Shown here: piece after piece, positions 19,040 to 29,053 of the stretch
Layout: each line of letters starts with the position of its first letter
How positions within the stretch are numbered: the stretch's first letter is position 1
NCBI RefSeq assembly: GCF_014646755.1
Contig: NZ_BMNW01000001.1
Coordinates: forward strand, 788,555 to 852,554
Direction: 5' to 3'
DNA length: 64,000 nt
Origin: Pseudomonas asuensis
GTDB lineage: Bacteria; Pseudomonadota; Gammaproteobacteria; Pseudomonadales; Pseudomonadaceae
Made by a program: the position numbers and the translations under genes
The notes under the pieces: generated by a model
Databases searched by the model: none
What the model saw: the letters and a program-made list of their open reading frames with translations, nothing else
What the model was told of the DNA's origin: nothing

Positions 19040-21124
19040 ATGGCTATCGAAAAGAAGACCATCCGCCTGCTCATTGTTGAGGAGTCACAAAATGAAGCCG
19101 AGCGACTGGTAAGCCTGTTTCGAAATGCTGGCTGCGCAACCCGGGCACAGTGCGTAACAGAGCCAGACGAACTGGTCGCTTCGCTCCAGCAGAGCTGGGA
19201 TTTGCTTATTGCAACGCCCACCTGTGAAGACCTTAGCCCTCAGGAAGCGCTCACCATCATCAAGCGGCAGGCCAAGGATATTCCTGTTATCCAGCTGGTT
19301 GATCCCAAAGCGCCTGATGCCATTACCCAAGCACTACTCAATGGCGCCCAGGATGCCGTTCCGCTGGGTGAAGATGAGCGGCTTGTACTCGTGTCCCGGC
19401 GCGAGATTGGCAACCTGGAAATACGCCGCGCGTACCGCACAGCTGAACTGGCTCTGCATGAAGCCGAAAAGCGTTGCCAATTGCTTCTGCAAAGCTCTGA
19501 AGATGCAATTGCCTATGTCCATGATGGAATGCATGTGCATGCCAATCCTATCTACCTGCAGCGCTTTGGCTATACGGATGTCGAGGAGCTTGAAGGAATG
19601 CCCATCATTGATCTCGTGGCCAGCGATGATCAGCAGGCGTTCCGTGACTTCCTAAAGCAGTACTCCAACGATCCCGAGGCAAACGGTACAGCCCGCTTCC
19701 TTTGCCAGGGACTACGCGCCGATGGCTCGACGTTCACGGCAGACATGAGCTTCTCGCCAGCGGACTACGAAGACGAGCCCTGCATTCAAGTCGTTATACG
19801 CGACGGTAATCATAACGATGCCGAACTGGAAGAAAAGCTGCGCGAAGCGACCAGCACTGACCCAGTGACCGGCTTGTTGAACCGTACCCGACTCGTAGAA
19901 GCGCTTGAAGCTGAAATAGAAAAGGTGGTTCAGCAAGGGCAGACAGCCAGCTTCGCCTACCTGCAACTGGATCGGTACGCTGCCATCCTGGCTGAAATCG
20001 GCCTTTCCGATATTGATGCATTACTTGCTGCACTGGCCAATCAGTTAAAGGAGCATTTTGCCCCGCCAGCCTTGCTTGCGCGGTTCAGCGATGATGCATT
20101 TGCTGTTCTAGTGCAGGGTAGCGCGACAGAGCAGCTTGAGGATCGCTTGAAACCCCTGCTCCGCCAGGCCGTTTCACAACCCATTGAAATCAACAAGCGG
20201 GCCTTGCAGCCCTCCTACTCCATTGGCCTGACGGCGCTTGATGAGCAGACTGTCAATGCCAAAGAGATCATGGACCGTGCTCACCGCTGTGCCCTGGCGA
20301 CAGCTAAACAGGGTGGCAATGCCATCAAACGATACGACCCGGCAGAAGAGCTGGCGGCGGCAGCCAGTCGGGGAAGCCTGATTGCCATCGTGCAGCAGGC
20401 CCTGGAACAGAATCGATTCCGTCTGCTCTTCCAGCCACTGATCAGCCTGCGTGGGGATAGCCGCGAGCACTATGAGGTGTTGCTCCGCTTGAATAACGCC
20501 CAGAATGAAGAAGTCCCCCCAGCCGAGTTCTTCCGGGTGGCGGAAGAAAGTGGGCTGAGTGCAAAGATCGACCGCTGGGTAATCCATAACGCTATCAAGG
20601 TGCTGGTCGATCACCGGTCCCGTGGACACGATACCTGTCTGTTCATTCACTTTTCCGCTGCATCACTACAGGATGCTCGGTTACTGCTCTGGCTGCAGGC
20701 CGCAATGCAGGCCGCACGCTTGCCGGTCGAGTCCTTGATCTTCCAGATCAGCGAGGCCAATGCCCTGGCGCACCTCAACCAGACCAAGATCATGGTCAAC
20801 GGCCTGAAAAAACTGGGGCATCGGGTGACGCTGGGCCAGTTCGGCTGTGCTATGGCACCCTTCAATATTCTCAAGCAGGTTCCGGTTGACTTCCTCAAGG
20901 TAGACGGCTCGTTCGTCCGTGACCTGGGCAACCCGGAAAACCAGGAAACGCTGAAAAACCTTATCAGCGGTATCCAGGAGCACAAAAAGCTATGCATCGT
21001 ACCGTTCGTTGAGAACGCTACGGTTCTCGCAACGCTGTGGCAATCCGGGGTGAACTATATCCAGGGCTACTATTTGCAGGAGCCTAGCCAGGCGATGAAC
21101 TATGAGTTTGTCGCGGACGAATAA
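19040..21124 (+). CDS. fimX: FimX, c-di-GMP receptor for twitching motility
   Basis: FimX localises to the cell pole and promotes type IV pilus assembly when it binds c-di-GMP. The 694-residue product has a REC-like domain (about 10-125), a PAS domain (about 145-260), a GGDEF-like domain (about 280-430) and an EAL-like domain (445-690). Both catalytic motifs are degenerate. The GGDEF site reads SDDAF and the EAL site reads EVL (NYEVL-like context YEVLLRL), as in the known FimX. It should therefore act as a receptor rather than a diguanylate cyclase. The N-terminus MAIEKKTIRLLIVEES matches FimX, which fixes the start. Confidence 0.96.
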   Translation: MAIEKKTIRLLIVEESQNEAERLVSLFRNAGCATRAQCVTEPDELVASLQQSWDLLIATPTCEDLSPQEALTIIKRQAKDIPVIQLVDPKAPDAITQALLNGAQDAVPLGEDERLVLVSRREIGNLEIRRAYRTAELALHEAEKRCQLLLQSSEDAIAYVHDGMHVHANPIYLQRFGYTDVEELEGMPIIDLVASDDQQAFRDFLKQYSNDPEANGTARFLCQGLRADGSTFTADMSFSPADYEDEPCIQVVIRDGNHNDAELEEKLREATSTDPVTGLLNRTRLVEALEAEIEKVVQQGQTASFAYLQLDRYAAILAEIGLSDIDALLAALANQLKEHFAPPALLARFSDDAFAVLVQGSATEQLEDRLKPLLRQAVSQPIEINKRALQPSYSIGLTALDEQTVNAKEIMDRAHRCALATAKQGGNAIKRYDPAEELAAAASRGSLIAIVQQALEQNRFRLLFQPLISLRGDSREHYEVLLRLNNAQNEEVPPAEFFRVAEESGLSAKIDRWVIHNAIKVLVDHRSRGHDTCLFIHFSAASLQDARLLLWLQAAMQAARLPVESLIFQISEANALAHLNQTKIMVNGLKKLGHRVTLGQFGCAMAPFNILKQVPVDFLKVDGSFVRDLGNPENQETLKNLISGIQEHKKLCIVPFVENATVLATLWQSGVNYIQGYYLQEPSQAMNYEFVADE

Positions 21125-21134
21125 GCAAAGAGCA

Positions 21135-21167
21135 GAAAAAAGCCGGCATGACGCCGGCTTTTCTTTT
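21135..21167. terminator. Bidirectional terminator between fimX and serB
   Basis: AAGCCGGC (21140-21147) pairs with GCCGGCTT (21153-21160). A T-rich run follows on the plus strand, and an A-run upstream gives a T-run on the minus strand. It separates two convergent genes. Confidence 0.9.
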
Positions 21168-21176
21168 GGCACTTGA

Positions 21177-22373
21177 TTAAACCCTGCAATCTCGATCCCT
21201 AACGCCCAAGAGATACAGCACGCCATCCAAGCCCAATGTTGTAATGGACTGCCGTGCCGACTGCCGCACAAGCGGTTTGGCGCGAAAGGCAACGCCTAAG
21301 CCCGCCAGACCAAGCATGGGCAAATCATTTGCTCCATCCCCTACCGCAATGGTCTGCTCAAGGCTCAACCCTTCTCTCATCGCCAGTTCACGCAGCAGGT
21401 CAGCCTTTCGCTGGGCATCAACGATGGGCTCCACCGCAACACCAGTCACCTTACCGTCTACTGTTTCCAGTTCGTTGGCATAGACATAGTCGATCCCAAG
21501 GCGAGTCTGTATCTGGCGGGCAAAATAGGTGAAGCCGCCAGAAAGAATTGCTGTTTTGTATCCTAGCCGCTTGAGCTCGGAGAACAGCCGCTCGGCCCCC
21601 TCGGTCAGACGCAGACTCGCCCCGATCTCTTCCAACACCGATTCAGACAAGCCATTAAGCAGCGCCAACCGCTCCTTGAAGCTGGCTCTGAAATCGAGTT
21701 CACCCCGCATAGCGCGCTCGGTAATGGCCGCAACACGCTCACCGATACCGGCGGCCTTGGCCAACTCATCAATGACCTCCGCCTGAATCAGTGTCGAATC
21801 CATATCAAAAACTGCCAGCCGACGATGACGGCGGAACAGGTTGTCCGCCTGGAAGCCAATATCCATTTCCAATTGCTGGGTGGCGGCGAAGAAAGCAGCC
21901 TTGAGCGCCTCTATGTTTTGCGGCTCGCCAGCGAGCGTGAACTCCAGCGCGGCACGCTCTTGTGCCTCAGGCGTCGATAACCGCTCGATCCGCTCGATAG
22001 TCATGCCATGGGACTCGACAAGCTCGCTTACATGCTGAACCTGATGGGCATCCAACTGCCGCCCCATCAGTGTCAGTATATGTCGAGGGCTGGTCTCACT
22101 GGCCTGCCACGCCGCATAAGCCTCAGTGCTGAGGCTTATCACATGCACCCGCGCCCCAAGGGCCGCAGCACGCAGCTCCAATGCCTCACCCAAAGTGGCA
22201 GTATCGGCCCCTTCAGGCAGCTTAGTGAGTAACGCAAGCGTCACCGCGCCTTGTACACGACTCTGACGGATATCCAGCAATGCTGCGCCTGATTCAGCCA
22301 GCACGCCCGTCAATGCGGCGCTCAAGCCAGGACCCGCATGCCCTGTACTGGTAATGAGAAGAATGTCTCGCAA
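21177..22373 (-). CDS. serB: Phosphoserine phosphatase SerB
   Basis: SerB completes serine synthesis by hydrolysing phosphoserine. The 398-residue product has two N-terminal ACT-like regulatory segments (about 1-170) and a HAD phosphatase domain with the nucleophile motif FDMDSTLI, SGGFTYF and GDGANDLPM. The start is TTG 22371-22373. It is preceded by GGAGG at eight bases and gives the expected MRDILLI N-terminus. It is divergent from the SMP-type gene, an arrangement also seen in E. coli. Confidence 0.96.
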   Translation of the reverse strand: MRDILLITSTGHAGPGLSAALTGVLAESGAALLDIRQSRVQGAVTLALLTKLPEGADTATLGEALELRAAALGARVHVISLSTEAYAAWQASETSPRHILTLMGRQLDAHQVQHVSELVESHGMTIERIERLSTPEAQERAALEFTLAGEPQNIEALKAAFFAATQQLEMDIGFQADNLFRRHRRLAVFDMDSTLIQAEVIDELAKAAGIGERVAAITERAMRGELDFRASFKERLALLNGLSESVLEEIGASLRLTEGAERLFSELKRLGYKTAILSGGFTYFARQIQTRLGIDYVYANELETVDGKVTGVAVEPIVDAQRKADLLRELAMREGLSLEQTIAVGDGANDLPMLGLAGLGVAFRAKPLVRQSARQSITTLGLDGVLYLLGVRDRDCRV

Positions 22374-22539
22374 GGCGCAGCCTCCACCAATGGGTCAAAA
22401 AACCGATTCTACCTGTTTCCGAAAACTACGCAGAACCACCCAGACGCAGACGAGTGGTTGACGGACTCGGTTAGCACGCTTTAACGACCTCTGGTCGCTG
22501 GTTATACTTCGCCCACATTTTTGCCCAAAGAATTCACCA

Positions 22540-24105
22540 GTGACCCGGCACGCGACCGTCAAGCCCGACAATTTCTTCGTTCTGCTGTTTCGTGCAATGC
22601 GCCAGCGCCGTGTTCCTATTGCGCTTCGCATTGTTTCCCACAGCCTTATCCTCGTCATCGCCGCCCTGGTGATCTATGCCGTTGTGGTGTCCATGCAATT
22701 CCGGCATGCCATGCAACAGCAGGCCGACGCCTTAGGCCAGACGCTGGTTACCCAGACGGCCGCCTCGGCGACAGAGCTGCTGGTGTCCAACGACACGCTG
22801 AGTCTCAACGTCCTATTAGGTAATCTGGCGCGTAACCCGCTAGTGGCCCACGCGGCGGTATTCAGCCCGGACAATCGGGTACTGGCTGAATCGGGAACAC
22901 GCCCGACACGCAATCTGCTGGGCGAGGCGGAAGGGATTTATTCCACCTCAATCAAGTTCCAAGATGTCACCACAGGCCAGCTGCGCATCAGCCTGGACAT
23001 GAATCAGTTCCAACAGCCTATGGTTGTCAGCCTGCAGAACATGGGACTGCTCGCACTTATTCTGCTAGTGCTGACGCTTATCCTCAGTCTGCGCCTGGGC
23101 CGTAATATTTCCACCCCCCTGCTGGAGCTACGTGTCTGGTTGCGTGACCCAGATGATCCCGCGCCGAGCGTTGGCCGTCAGGATGAGATAGGCGATCTTG
23201 CCCGTCAGCTACAGGCGCGGCTGGTTCCAGAAAAGCCCAAGCCGGCACCTGCCAAACCGTCCAAGAAAGCCAAGGCAGTGGCGCAGGTAGAGGGTGATGA
23301 AGACAACCCCTTCCTCGATGAAAGTGCAGGTATCAAGGTTCGCTCCAACCCGCCGCGCAAAGCTGCCGCAGCGGCCAAAAAGCCAGCCAAGGTACCTGTG
23401 ACGACAGAAGACAGCGATGAAGAGTTTGATGAAGACGCCTTTGCTGATGTCATGCCGGATGAGGCAGACGAACCGGTCGCCACGAGCACTGTGGAAGCAG
23501 TCCAGCCCGTTACCCCAGGCATGGCATCGGAGCCCGATATCGTGTCTAGTGCCGTGCTGGCTATCCAGCTGGGCTCACAGGAACAGTTGCGCAAGCTTCC
23601 TCGTACACGCCTGGTCAGCCTTCTGGAGCGCTACAGAGATTGCCTGGAGCAGGCCACTTCCCTGTACAAAGGAGAGCTGCACAGCCTTATCGATGGTGGC
23701 AGCCTGATCCTTTTTCATGAGACCCAAGGCGAGGACGACTACCTGACCCATGCCCTCTGCTGTGGTGAAATCATGCGGGCGCTGGGCCATGCCCTTCAGG
23801 TCGAAGTAGCCGACAGCGGGATCACGCTACAACTGCAACTAGGTCTGACGCAGGGTGAACGACTCGTGAACCTGAAGCTGCCCGAGCTGCTCAATAACGA
23901 TACGGTCCGGAACGCCATTGCACTTGGTCGACATAGCCGTAACCTGCTCCTGGTGGAGCGCAGCATCGCCGATGATGAACTGCTGCGCCAGCGTGCCCGA
24001 ATCCGCTCTATTGCGAGTCCAGAAGGTGCCAGCTGTGTCGAACGCCTGCTTGAACCCTATTCGTCTACCCTTGAACGCCATCTGGTTCGCCTCGAATCCC
24101 GTTAA
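22540..24105 (+). CDS. SMP/AhpA-family membrane protein with large cytoplasmic tail
   Basis: The N-terminus resembles the Smp (YtjB) proteins found divergent from serB in enterics. There are two transmembrane helices (about 30-50 and 165-187) flanking a small periplasmic domain. A HAMP-like segment (residues 185-225) and a long linker rich in A, K, E and D (about 225-325) follow. The C-terminal region (about 330-521) has the pattern of a degenerate nucleotide-cyclase-type domain (LVSLLERYRDCLEQA; LIDGGSLILF), which I cannot confirm. GTG 22540 is used; ATG 22597 is an alternative. It sits 52 bp before the MORN/C13 gene and corresponds to PA4961. Confidence 0.75.
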   Translation: MTRHATVKPDNFFVLLFRAMRQRRVPIALRIVSHSLILVIAALVIYAVVVSMQFRHAMQQQADALGQTLVTQTAASATELLVSNDTLSLNVLLGNLARNPLVAHAAVFSPDNRVLAESGTRPTRNLLGEAEGIYSTSIKFQDVTTGQLRISLDMNQFQQPMVVSLQNMGLLALILLVLTLILSLRLGRNISTPLLELRVWLRDPDDPAPSVGRQDEIGDLARQLQARLVPEKPKPAPAKPSKKAKAVAQVEGDEDNPFLDESAGIKVRSNPPRKAAAAAKKPAKVPVTTEDSDEEFDEDAFADVMPDEADEPVATSTVEAVQPVTPGMASEPDIVSSAVLAIQLGSQEQLRKLPRTRLVSLLERYRDCLEQATSLYKGELHSLIDGGSLILFHETQGEDDYLTHALCCGEIMRALGHALQVEVADSGITLQLQLGLTQGERLVNLKLPELLNNDTVRNAIALGRHSRNLLLVERSIADDELLRQRARIRSIASPEGASCVERLLEPYSSTLERHLVRLESR

Positions 24106-24157
24106 GGCTGGCACGCGCCGGCTGGCGGCCCGCTTCCATCAGGGCCGCTCCCTCTGG

Positions 24158-25795
24158 ATGGTAAGGCCGCCTTATCGGGCGACCCGAGCGCTTCTTCCCC
24201 TGGGGCTCGCCATGAGCCTCGTGATCCTTCCCGCGCCTTTCGCTCAAGCAGCCGAAATCCGCCTACCTGACGGTGCGGTTTATCATGGCGACGTAGAACG
24301 CGGACGCCTGCAAGGCGAGGGACGCCTCGACTGGGCCAACGGTAACTGGCTACGCGCCTCATTCAGGGACGGTCTGGCTGAAGGTTTGGGCGAGCGATTC
24401 TTTGTGGACGGTACCCGTTATCGAGGCCGCTTCCATCGTGGGCTCTATGAAGGCCAAGGCCAGCTGACCTTTCCTAACGGACATTACGAAGGCTCCTTTC
24501 ACCGAGGGATGTATCACGGCAAGGGCGTTCTTGAGTCCAATGACGGCTGGCGTTACGAAGGCGATTTCTTCGAGGGCCGCATGCAAGGCCATGGCGCACG
24601 GACCGAAAGCGATGGTAGCCAATACAACGGTATTTTTACCAATGGCCGCCTGAATGGCAGGGGCCAATGGGTCGACCTGGAAGGTAATCTATACGAAGGT
24701 AACTTTGTCGACAGTGCATTCTCCGGCCAGGGTCGCTACCAGAGCGTGGATGGCAATGTCTGGGAGGGAGCTTTCCAAAAAGGGGAAATGACCGGCCAAG
24801 GCAAATACCGTGGCAGCGATGGTAGCCGCTATAGCGGTAGCTTCAAAAGCTGGCAGTACCATGGATTGGGACAATACACCGAGGCAGACGGCAGTGTTTA
24901 TATCGGTGATTTTCTCAACGGCCAATTCGATGGCAATGGCACTTATACCCATGCCGATGGCCGCCGGGAAAGCGGACTGTGGAGCGAGGGACAGTTCATT
25001 CGTAGTGATGAGGGCGTCTACCAGCCTGACCCTATGGAGGTCGCCTTGCTCGAGCAAGGGGAACGCCTGGGACAGGAGCTTAATAACGTCCGCCCCTCTT
25101 CAGCCAGTACCGAGCTTTACGGTATTACCCTGGCTGGCGATGGTGATCAGCGCGTGTTTCAGCGAGAGGCTGACTATGTTGCCAAGTTGATGGTCAATCG
25201 CTTTAGTGCGCGTAGCGTGATTCGCCTGATCAATCAGCGCGACCTCAAGAGTGTGACCCCACTGGCAACGCGGGAGAATCTTCATCGCGCCATTGCTACC
25301 CTGGCCGAACGCACTGGCTCTGAGGACCTGATCTTCGTCTACCTTACCAGTCATGGCTCGTCTGATCACCGGCTATCACTGAGCGAGCCGGGCCTGCAAC
25401 TGGCAAGCTTACCGGCCACTGAGCTTGCCTCGCTGCTTGAGCCACTGAAAGACCGAGACAAGATCGTTGTCGTTTCGGCTTGTTATAGCGGCGGCTTTTT
25501 ATCCGCACTCCGGGATGACCATACCCTGGTCATTACCGCCTCACGTGCGGACCGGACATCCTTCGGATGCACTGACGAGGCGGACTTCACCTATTTTGGC
25601 AAGGCCTTGTTTGCTGAAGCATTCCAGACAACCGACGACCCTGAGCAAGCCTTTTCGATAGCCAGCAAACGTGTCGCCGAGCGCGAAGCCGCACAAGGTT
25701 TCGAGCCGTCTGAGCCACAAATCTGGGCACCACCCGCCGTATTGAAGAAATGGCAGGCCTATCGTGCCGGACAGGCCAACTACGTAGCAGAGTAA
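24158..25795 (+). CDS. Secreted MORN-repeat protein with C-terminal C13 (legumain-like) peptidase domain
   Basis: A 545-residue protein with a signal peptide (hydrophobic core LPLGLAMSLVILPAPFAQA), so it is periplasmic or exported. About eleven MORN repeats of 22-23 residues (YxGxF patterns such as YEGSF, YEGDF, YNGIF, WEGAF, YIGDF) span residues 35-285. The C-terminal part (about 340-545) is a caspase-fold C13 peptidase with the catalytic His in LTSHGS and Cys in VSACYSGG, then the conserved SRADRTSFGC segment. Similar proteins exist in other pseudomonads. Its substrate is unknown. ATG 24158 is chosen to include the signal peptide; ATG 24212 would shorten it. Confidence 0.88.
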   Translation: MVRPPYRATRALLPLGLAMSLVILPAPFAQAAEIRLPDGAVYHGDVERGRLQGEGRLDWANGNWLRASFRDGLAEGLGERFFVDGTRYRGRFHRGLYEGQGQLTFPNGHYEGSFHRGMYHGKGVLESNDGWRYEGDFFEGRMQGHGARTESDGSQYNGIFTNGRLNGRGQWVDLEGNLYEGNFVDSAFSGQGRYQSVDGNVWEGAFQKGEMTGQGKYRGSDGSRYSGSFKSWQYHGLGQYTEADGSVYIGDFLNGQFDGNGTYTHADGRRESGLWSEGQFIRSDEGVYQPDPMEVALLEQGERLGQELNNVRPSSASTELYGITLAGDGDQRVFQREADYVAKLMVNRFSARSVIRLINQRDLKSVTPLATRENLHRAIATLAERTGSEDLIFVYLTSHGSSDHRLSLSEPGLQLASLPATELASLLEPLKDRDKIVVVSACYSGGFLSALRDDHTLVITASRADRTSFGCTDEADFTYFGKALFAEAFQTTDDPEQAFSIASKRVAEREAAQGFEPSEPQIWAPPAVLKKWQAYRAGQANYVAE

Positions 25796-25928
25796 TGAGC
25801 CTTTCACTTAGAAATGTTGTCTGACCGTATAAGGGCGGGCATTACAACGAAGCGGACCTGACGCATTCATGCACAAGCTCCGAGCGTTATAGGCTCCGCC
25901 AGTCATGCTCATCGAAAGGAGCTTTGCG

Positions 25929-26570
25929 ATGCACCTGACTCCGCAGCACGTTCTGATTACCGGCGCTACAGGCCTTACCGGCGAACATTTGCTGGATCGT
26001 CTCTTGAATGAACCAACGATCCAGCGGGTCCTGGCGCCCACCCGCAGACCCCTTCCCGACCATCCGCGCCTGGAGAACCCTGTCGGCGAGTTGCTGGATG
26101 TGCTGCCTCAGCTCTCAGGTCCATTGGATACAGCATTCTGTTGCCTGGGTACCACCATCAAGAAAGCAGGCTCGCAGGAAGCCTTTCGTGCCGTTGATTA
26201 CGACCTGCCTATTGCCACCGGACGCCGCGCTCGCGAATTAGGTGCCAGGCACTTTGTGGTTATCAGCGCGATTGGTGCCGATTCCTCCTCTTCGATCTTT
26301 TATAACCGGGTGAAGGGCGAGCTTGAAGAAGCACTACAGGATCAGGGTTGGCCACAGCTTACCGTTGCCCGCCCTTCCCTGTTGATAGGCCCACGCCATG
26401 AGCAGCGGCTTGGCGAGCAGATCGCAGCTCCATTATCCCAATTGCTACCGGGAAAATGGCATGGGATCGACGTGTGCGTTCTCGCACGCGCCCTATGGCG
26501 CCTTGCGTTGGAAGAAGGTGAAGGCGTGCGCTTTGTCGAGTCGGATGAACTACGCCGGCTGGGGCGCTGA
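25929..26570 (+). CDS. NAD(P)-binding Rossmann-fold protein (atypical SDR, HTATIP2/YwnB-like)
   Basis: The 213-residue product begins with the dinucleotide loop [13 protein letters not shown] and continues with [16 protein letters not shown] and [25 protein letters not shown]. The last contains the usual Y and K of the atypical short-chain family, here spaced YNRVK. The ATG at 25929 has AAGGAG eight bases upstream; the earlier in-frame start lacks one. The 3' end overlaps the convergent LysR gene by 21 bp. Substrate unknown; it may act as a redox-linked house-cleaning enzyme. Confidence 0.88.
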   Translation: MHLTPQHVLITGATGLTGEHLLDRLLNEPTIQRVLAPTRRPLPDHPRLENPVGELLDVLPQLSGPLDTAFCCLGTTIKKAGSQEAFRAVDYDLPIATGRRARELGARHFVVISAIGADSSSSIFYNRVKGELEEALQDQGWPQLTVARPSLLIGPRHEQRLGEQIAAPLSQLLPGKWHGIDVCVLARALWRLALEEGEGVRFVESDELRRLGR

Positions 26571-27485
26571 CGCGCTCGCTAAAGCCTCCTCAACCAACCA
26601 ATCATGCAATGAACGTATACGCGGATCAGCTAATGCACCCTGTGCATAGAGCAGGACATAACGCTTTCGCGCCGGCACCGAGACGCCAAATGGAATAATT
26701 AAAGCGCCCCGCTCCAGCTCATTGGTGATCAGATGCCGGCGTGCAATAGCGACGCCCATCCCGGCAATAGCCGCTTCGATGGTTAGGTGATTGCGATTAA
26801 AAGTATGACCTCGCCTTACATCAAGGGCAGGAGCGCCGATAGAGGCCAGGTAAAACTCCCACTCCGCATACTCGTAGCTGCCCCGCCAGGCAGTAATGTC
26901 ATGCAACAGCGGGTAACTATCCAGTGCCTCGGGACGATCAAGCGGCGGGCGCCCCTCCAACAGCGAAGGGGCACACACTGGAAATATCTGTTCATCCAGT
27001 AGCGAGGTGGATGCAAGACCGGGATAGCTGCCGTCATTCAGGTCAATAGCCAGGTCAAACTCACCCTCTCGCAGTGACCAGGAACTGTCCTCCGCAACAA
27101 CTCGAAGCTGAATATCTGGGAAGCGGGCCTGCAGCTTGGGCAGGCGCGGCATGACCCACTTACCAAGAAAAGAAGGAATCGAGCGCAACCGGAGTAACCC
27201 GCCAAATTGCCCTGCGTTCAGACGGCGCAACTCTGCATCCACAAGCCCCGAGGCTTGGTTCACTGTAGAAGCCAGCCGTTGTCCTTCGGCTGTCAATTCA
27301 AGCCCACGAGCCAGCCGATGAAACAGCTTGAACCCCAGCCGCTCCTCTAACAGACGCATCTGCTGACTAATGGCGCCCGGCGTTACATGCAGCTCCTCGG
27401 CACAGCGCGTAAAGGAAAGATGGCGCGCCGCACAGGCAAATACCTGAAGCCAGGCTTGCGTTTGTGCATTGAGGATCCGGCTCAT
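26550..27485 (-). CDS. LysR-family transcriptional regulator, divergent from sdaA
   Basis: A 311-residue LysR regulator of the GcvA/DsdC-like subgroup. The winged helix-turn-helix (residues about 10-65: [36 protein letters not shown]) is intact, and a periplasmic-binding-protein-like effector domain follows (about 90-300). It is divergent from the L-serine dehydratase gene with about 128 bp between the two starts. LysR regulators often control the divergent gene, so it may control sdaA in response to serine or glycine. That is inference. Confidence 0.93.
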   Translation of the reverse strand: MSRILNAQTQAWLQVFACAARHLSFTRCAEELHVTPGAISQQMRLLEERLGFKLFHRLARGLELTAEGQRLASTVNQASGLVDAELRRLNAGQFGGLLRLRSIPSFLGKWVMPRLPKLQARFPDIQLRVVAEDSSWSLREGEFDLAIDLNDGSYPGLASTSLLDEQIFPVCAPSLLEGRPPLDRPEALDSYPLLHDITAWRGSYEYAEWEFYLASIGAPALDVRRGHTFNRNHLTIEAAIAGMGVAIARRHLITNELERGALIIPFGVSVPARKRYVLLYAQGALADPRIRSLHDWLVEEALASASAPQPA

Positions 27486-27613
27486 GGGTATAGCTCTACT
27501 AAAGGGTCGCTTAGAACGTTTCGTTTGTGCATGGAGGTAACTTTTCCCATGATGATCCCCAGACTGTTACGTGCGTTACGGTCACCATTGAACCTCATAT
27601 CAAGGACTTCGGC

Positions 27614-28990
27614 ATGGCCATCAGCGTATTCGACCTGTTCAAAATCGGCGTAGGCCCCTCCAGCTCTCATACCGTTGGACCTATGCGAGCCGGTGCATTA
27701 TTCGTCTCCACCCTACGTGAGCAACAATGCCTGGAGCAGACTTGTCGGATAGAGGTACGCCTGTATGGTTCCTTGTCCGCCACGGGTGTTGGCCATGGTA
27801 CTGACCGCGCCACATTGATGGGGTTGATGGGTGAATGGCCAGACAAGATTGACCCCAGCCGAATAGAGCCTTGTATCCAGACCCTCAAGCTTGAAAATAC
27901 GCTTATGCTAGGCGGCGCGCACCCCATAGAGTTCGTCTGGGAGCGAGACCTGCATCTACTTAATGAAAGCCTGCCATATCATCCCAATGCTATGACCATT
28001 ACTGCATATGGCGAGACAGGAGAGCTGCTCGAGGAAACCTATTACTCAGTGGGCGGCGGCTTTGTTATCGACAGCCAGCTGGCCGCCAGTGGCCAGCGTG
28101 ATCAAGACACTACTGCACTGCCCTATGATTTCTCTAGTGCAGCTCAGTTGCTCCGCCTGTGCCGCGAACATGGGCTGTCCATTTCCGCACTCATGCTTGC
28201 CAATGAAAAAGCCTGGCGCAGCGAGACAGACATTCGTGCCGGCTTGCTGCATATCTGGCAAACCATGTGCGAATGTATCCAAAACGGCCTAGCCCACGAA
28301 GGTGTACTCCCTGGTGGGCTCAAAGTGCAGCGTCGTGCGGCCCGCCTGCACCGCAGCCTGCGTGCCATGACCAACCCGAGCGTTATCAGCTCGACGCTTT
28401 CGGCCATGGAGTGGGTGAATCTGTTCGCCTTGGCTGTCAATGAGGAAAATGCCGCAGGAGGTCGCATGGTAACGGCCCCTACCAATGGCGCGGCGGGTAT
28501 TATTCCTGCGGTCCTGATGTACTACATGAAATTCAACCCGTACGCTAACGATGAGGATGTCGTGCGTTATCTGCTGGCTGCCGCTGCAGTAGGCATCCTC
28601 TGCAAAAAGAACGCCTCGATCTCAGGTGCTGAAGTAGGTTGCCAAGGTGAGGTGGGTTCGGCTTGCGCCATGGCCGCTGCCGGGCTGGCTGAACTGTTGG
28701 GAGCAACGCCGGAGCAAGTTGAAAATGCCGCAGAAATTGGTCTTGAACACAACCTTGGTCTGACATGCGACCCGGTAGGAGGGCTGGTTCAAGTGCCTTG
28801 TATCGAGCGCAACGCCATCGCCGCCGTGAAAGCCATCAATGCCGCCCAGATGGCGCTTCGGGGTGATGGGGAGCACTTTATTTCCCTGGATCGTGTTATC
28901 CGTACTATGCGTGATACCGGTGCCGACATGCAGGACAAATACAAGGAGACCTCCCGTGGCGGGCTAGCCGTCAGTATGGTCGAATGCTAA
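27614..28990 (+). CDS. sdaA: L-serine ammonia-lyase (single-chain, iron-sulfur)
   Basis: Converts L-serine to pyruvate and ammonia. The 458-residue single-chain enzyme has the N-terminal beta domain ([17 protein letters not shown]) and the C-terminal alpha domain. The [4Fe-4S] cysteines sit in [20 protein letters not shown] and [11 protein letters not shown] 27614 gives the family N-terminus; the 29-residue upstream reading from 27527 is not conserved. It lies beside serB-type serine metabolism, although serB itself is 5 kb away, and is divergent from the LysR gene. Confidence 0.95.
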   Translation: MAISVFDLFKIGVGPSSSHTVGPMRAGALFVSTLREQQCLEQTCRIEVRLYGSLSATGVGHGTDRATLMGLMGEWPDKIDPSRIEPCIQTLKLENTLMLGGAHPIEFVWERDLHLLNESLPYHPNAMTITAYGETGELLEETYYSVGGGFVIDSQLAASGQRDQDTTALPYDFSSAAQLLRLCREHGLSISALMLANEKAWRSETDIRAGLLHIWQTMCECIQNGLAHEGVLPGGLKVQRRAARLHRSLRAMTNPSVISSTLSAMEWVNLFALAVNEENAAGGRMVTAPTNGAAGIIPAVLMYYMKFNPYANDEDVVRYLLAAAAVGILCKKNASISGAEVGCQGEVGSACAMAAAGLAELLGATPEQVENAAEIGLEHNLGLTCDPVGGLVQVPCIERNAIAAVKAINAAQMALRGDGEHFISLDRVIRTMRDTGADMQDKYKETSRGGLAVSMVEC

Positions 28991-29053
28991 TCGCAGGTTG
29001 ACGCGCACTGCTCGGCTTTTCAAAAATCCAGACTCTATTGATTGGAGGCATCT

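Noticed and set aside
23918..24157. 80-codon upstream extension of the MORN/C13 protein
   Set aside because: It overlaps the end of the SMP gene in another frame and would bury the signal peptide; ATG 24158 is preferred.
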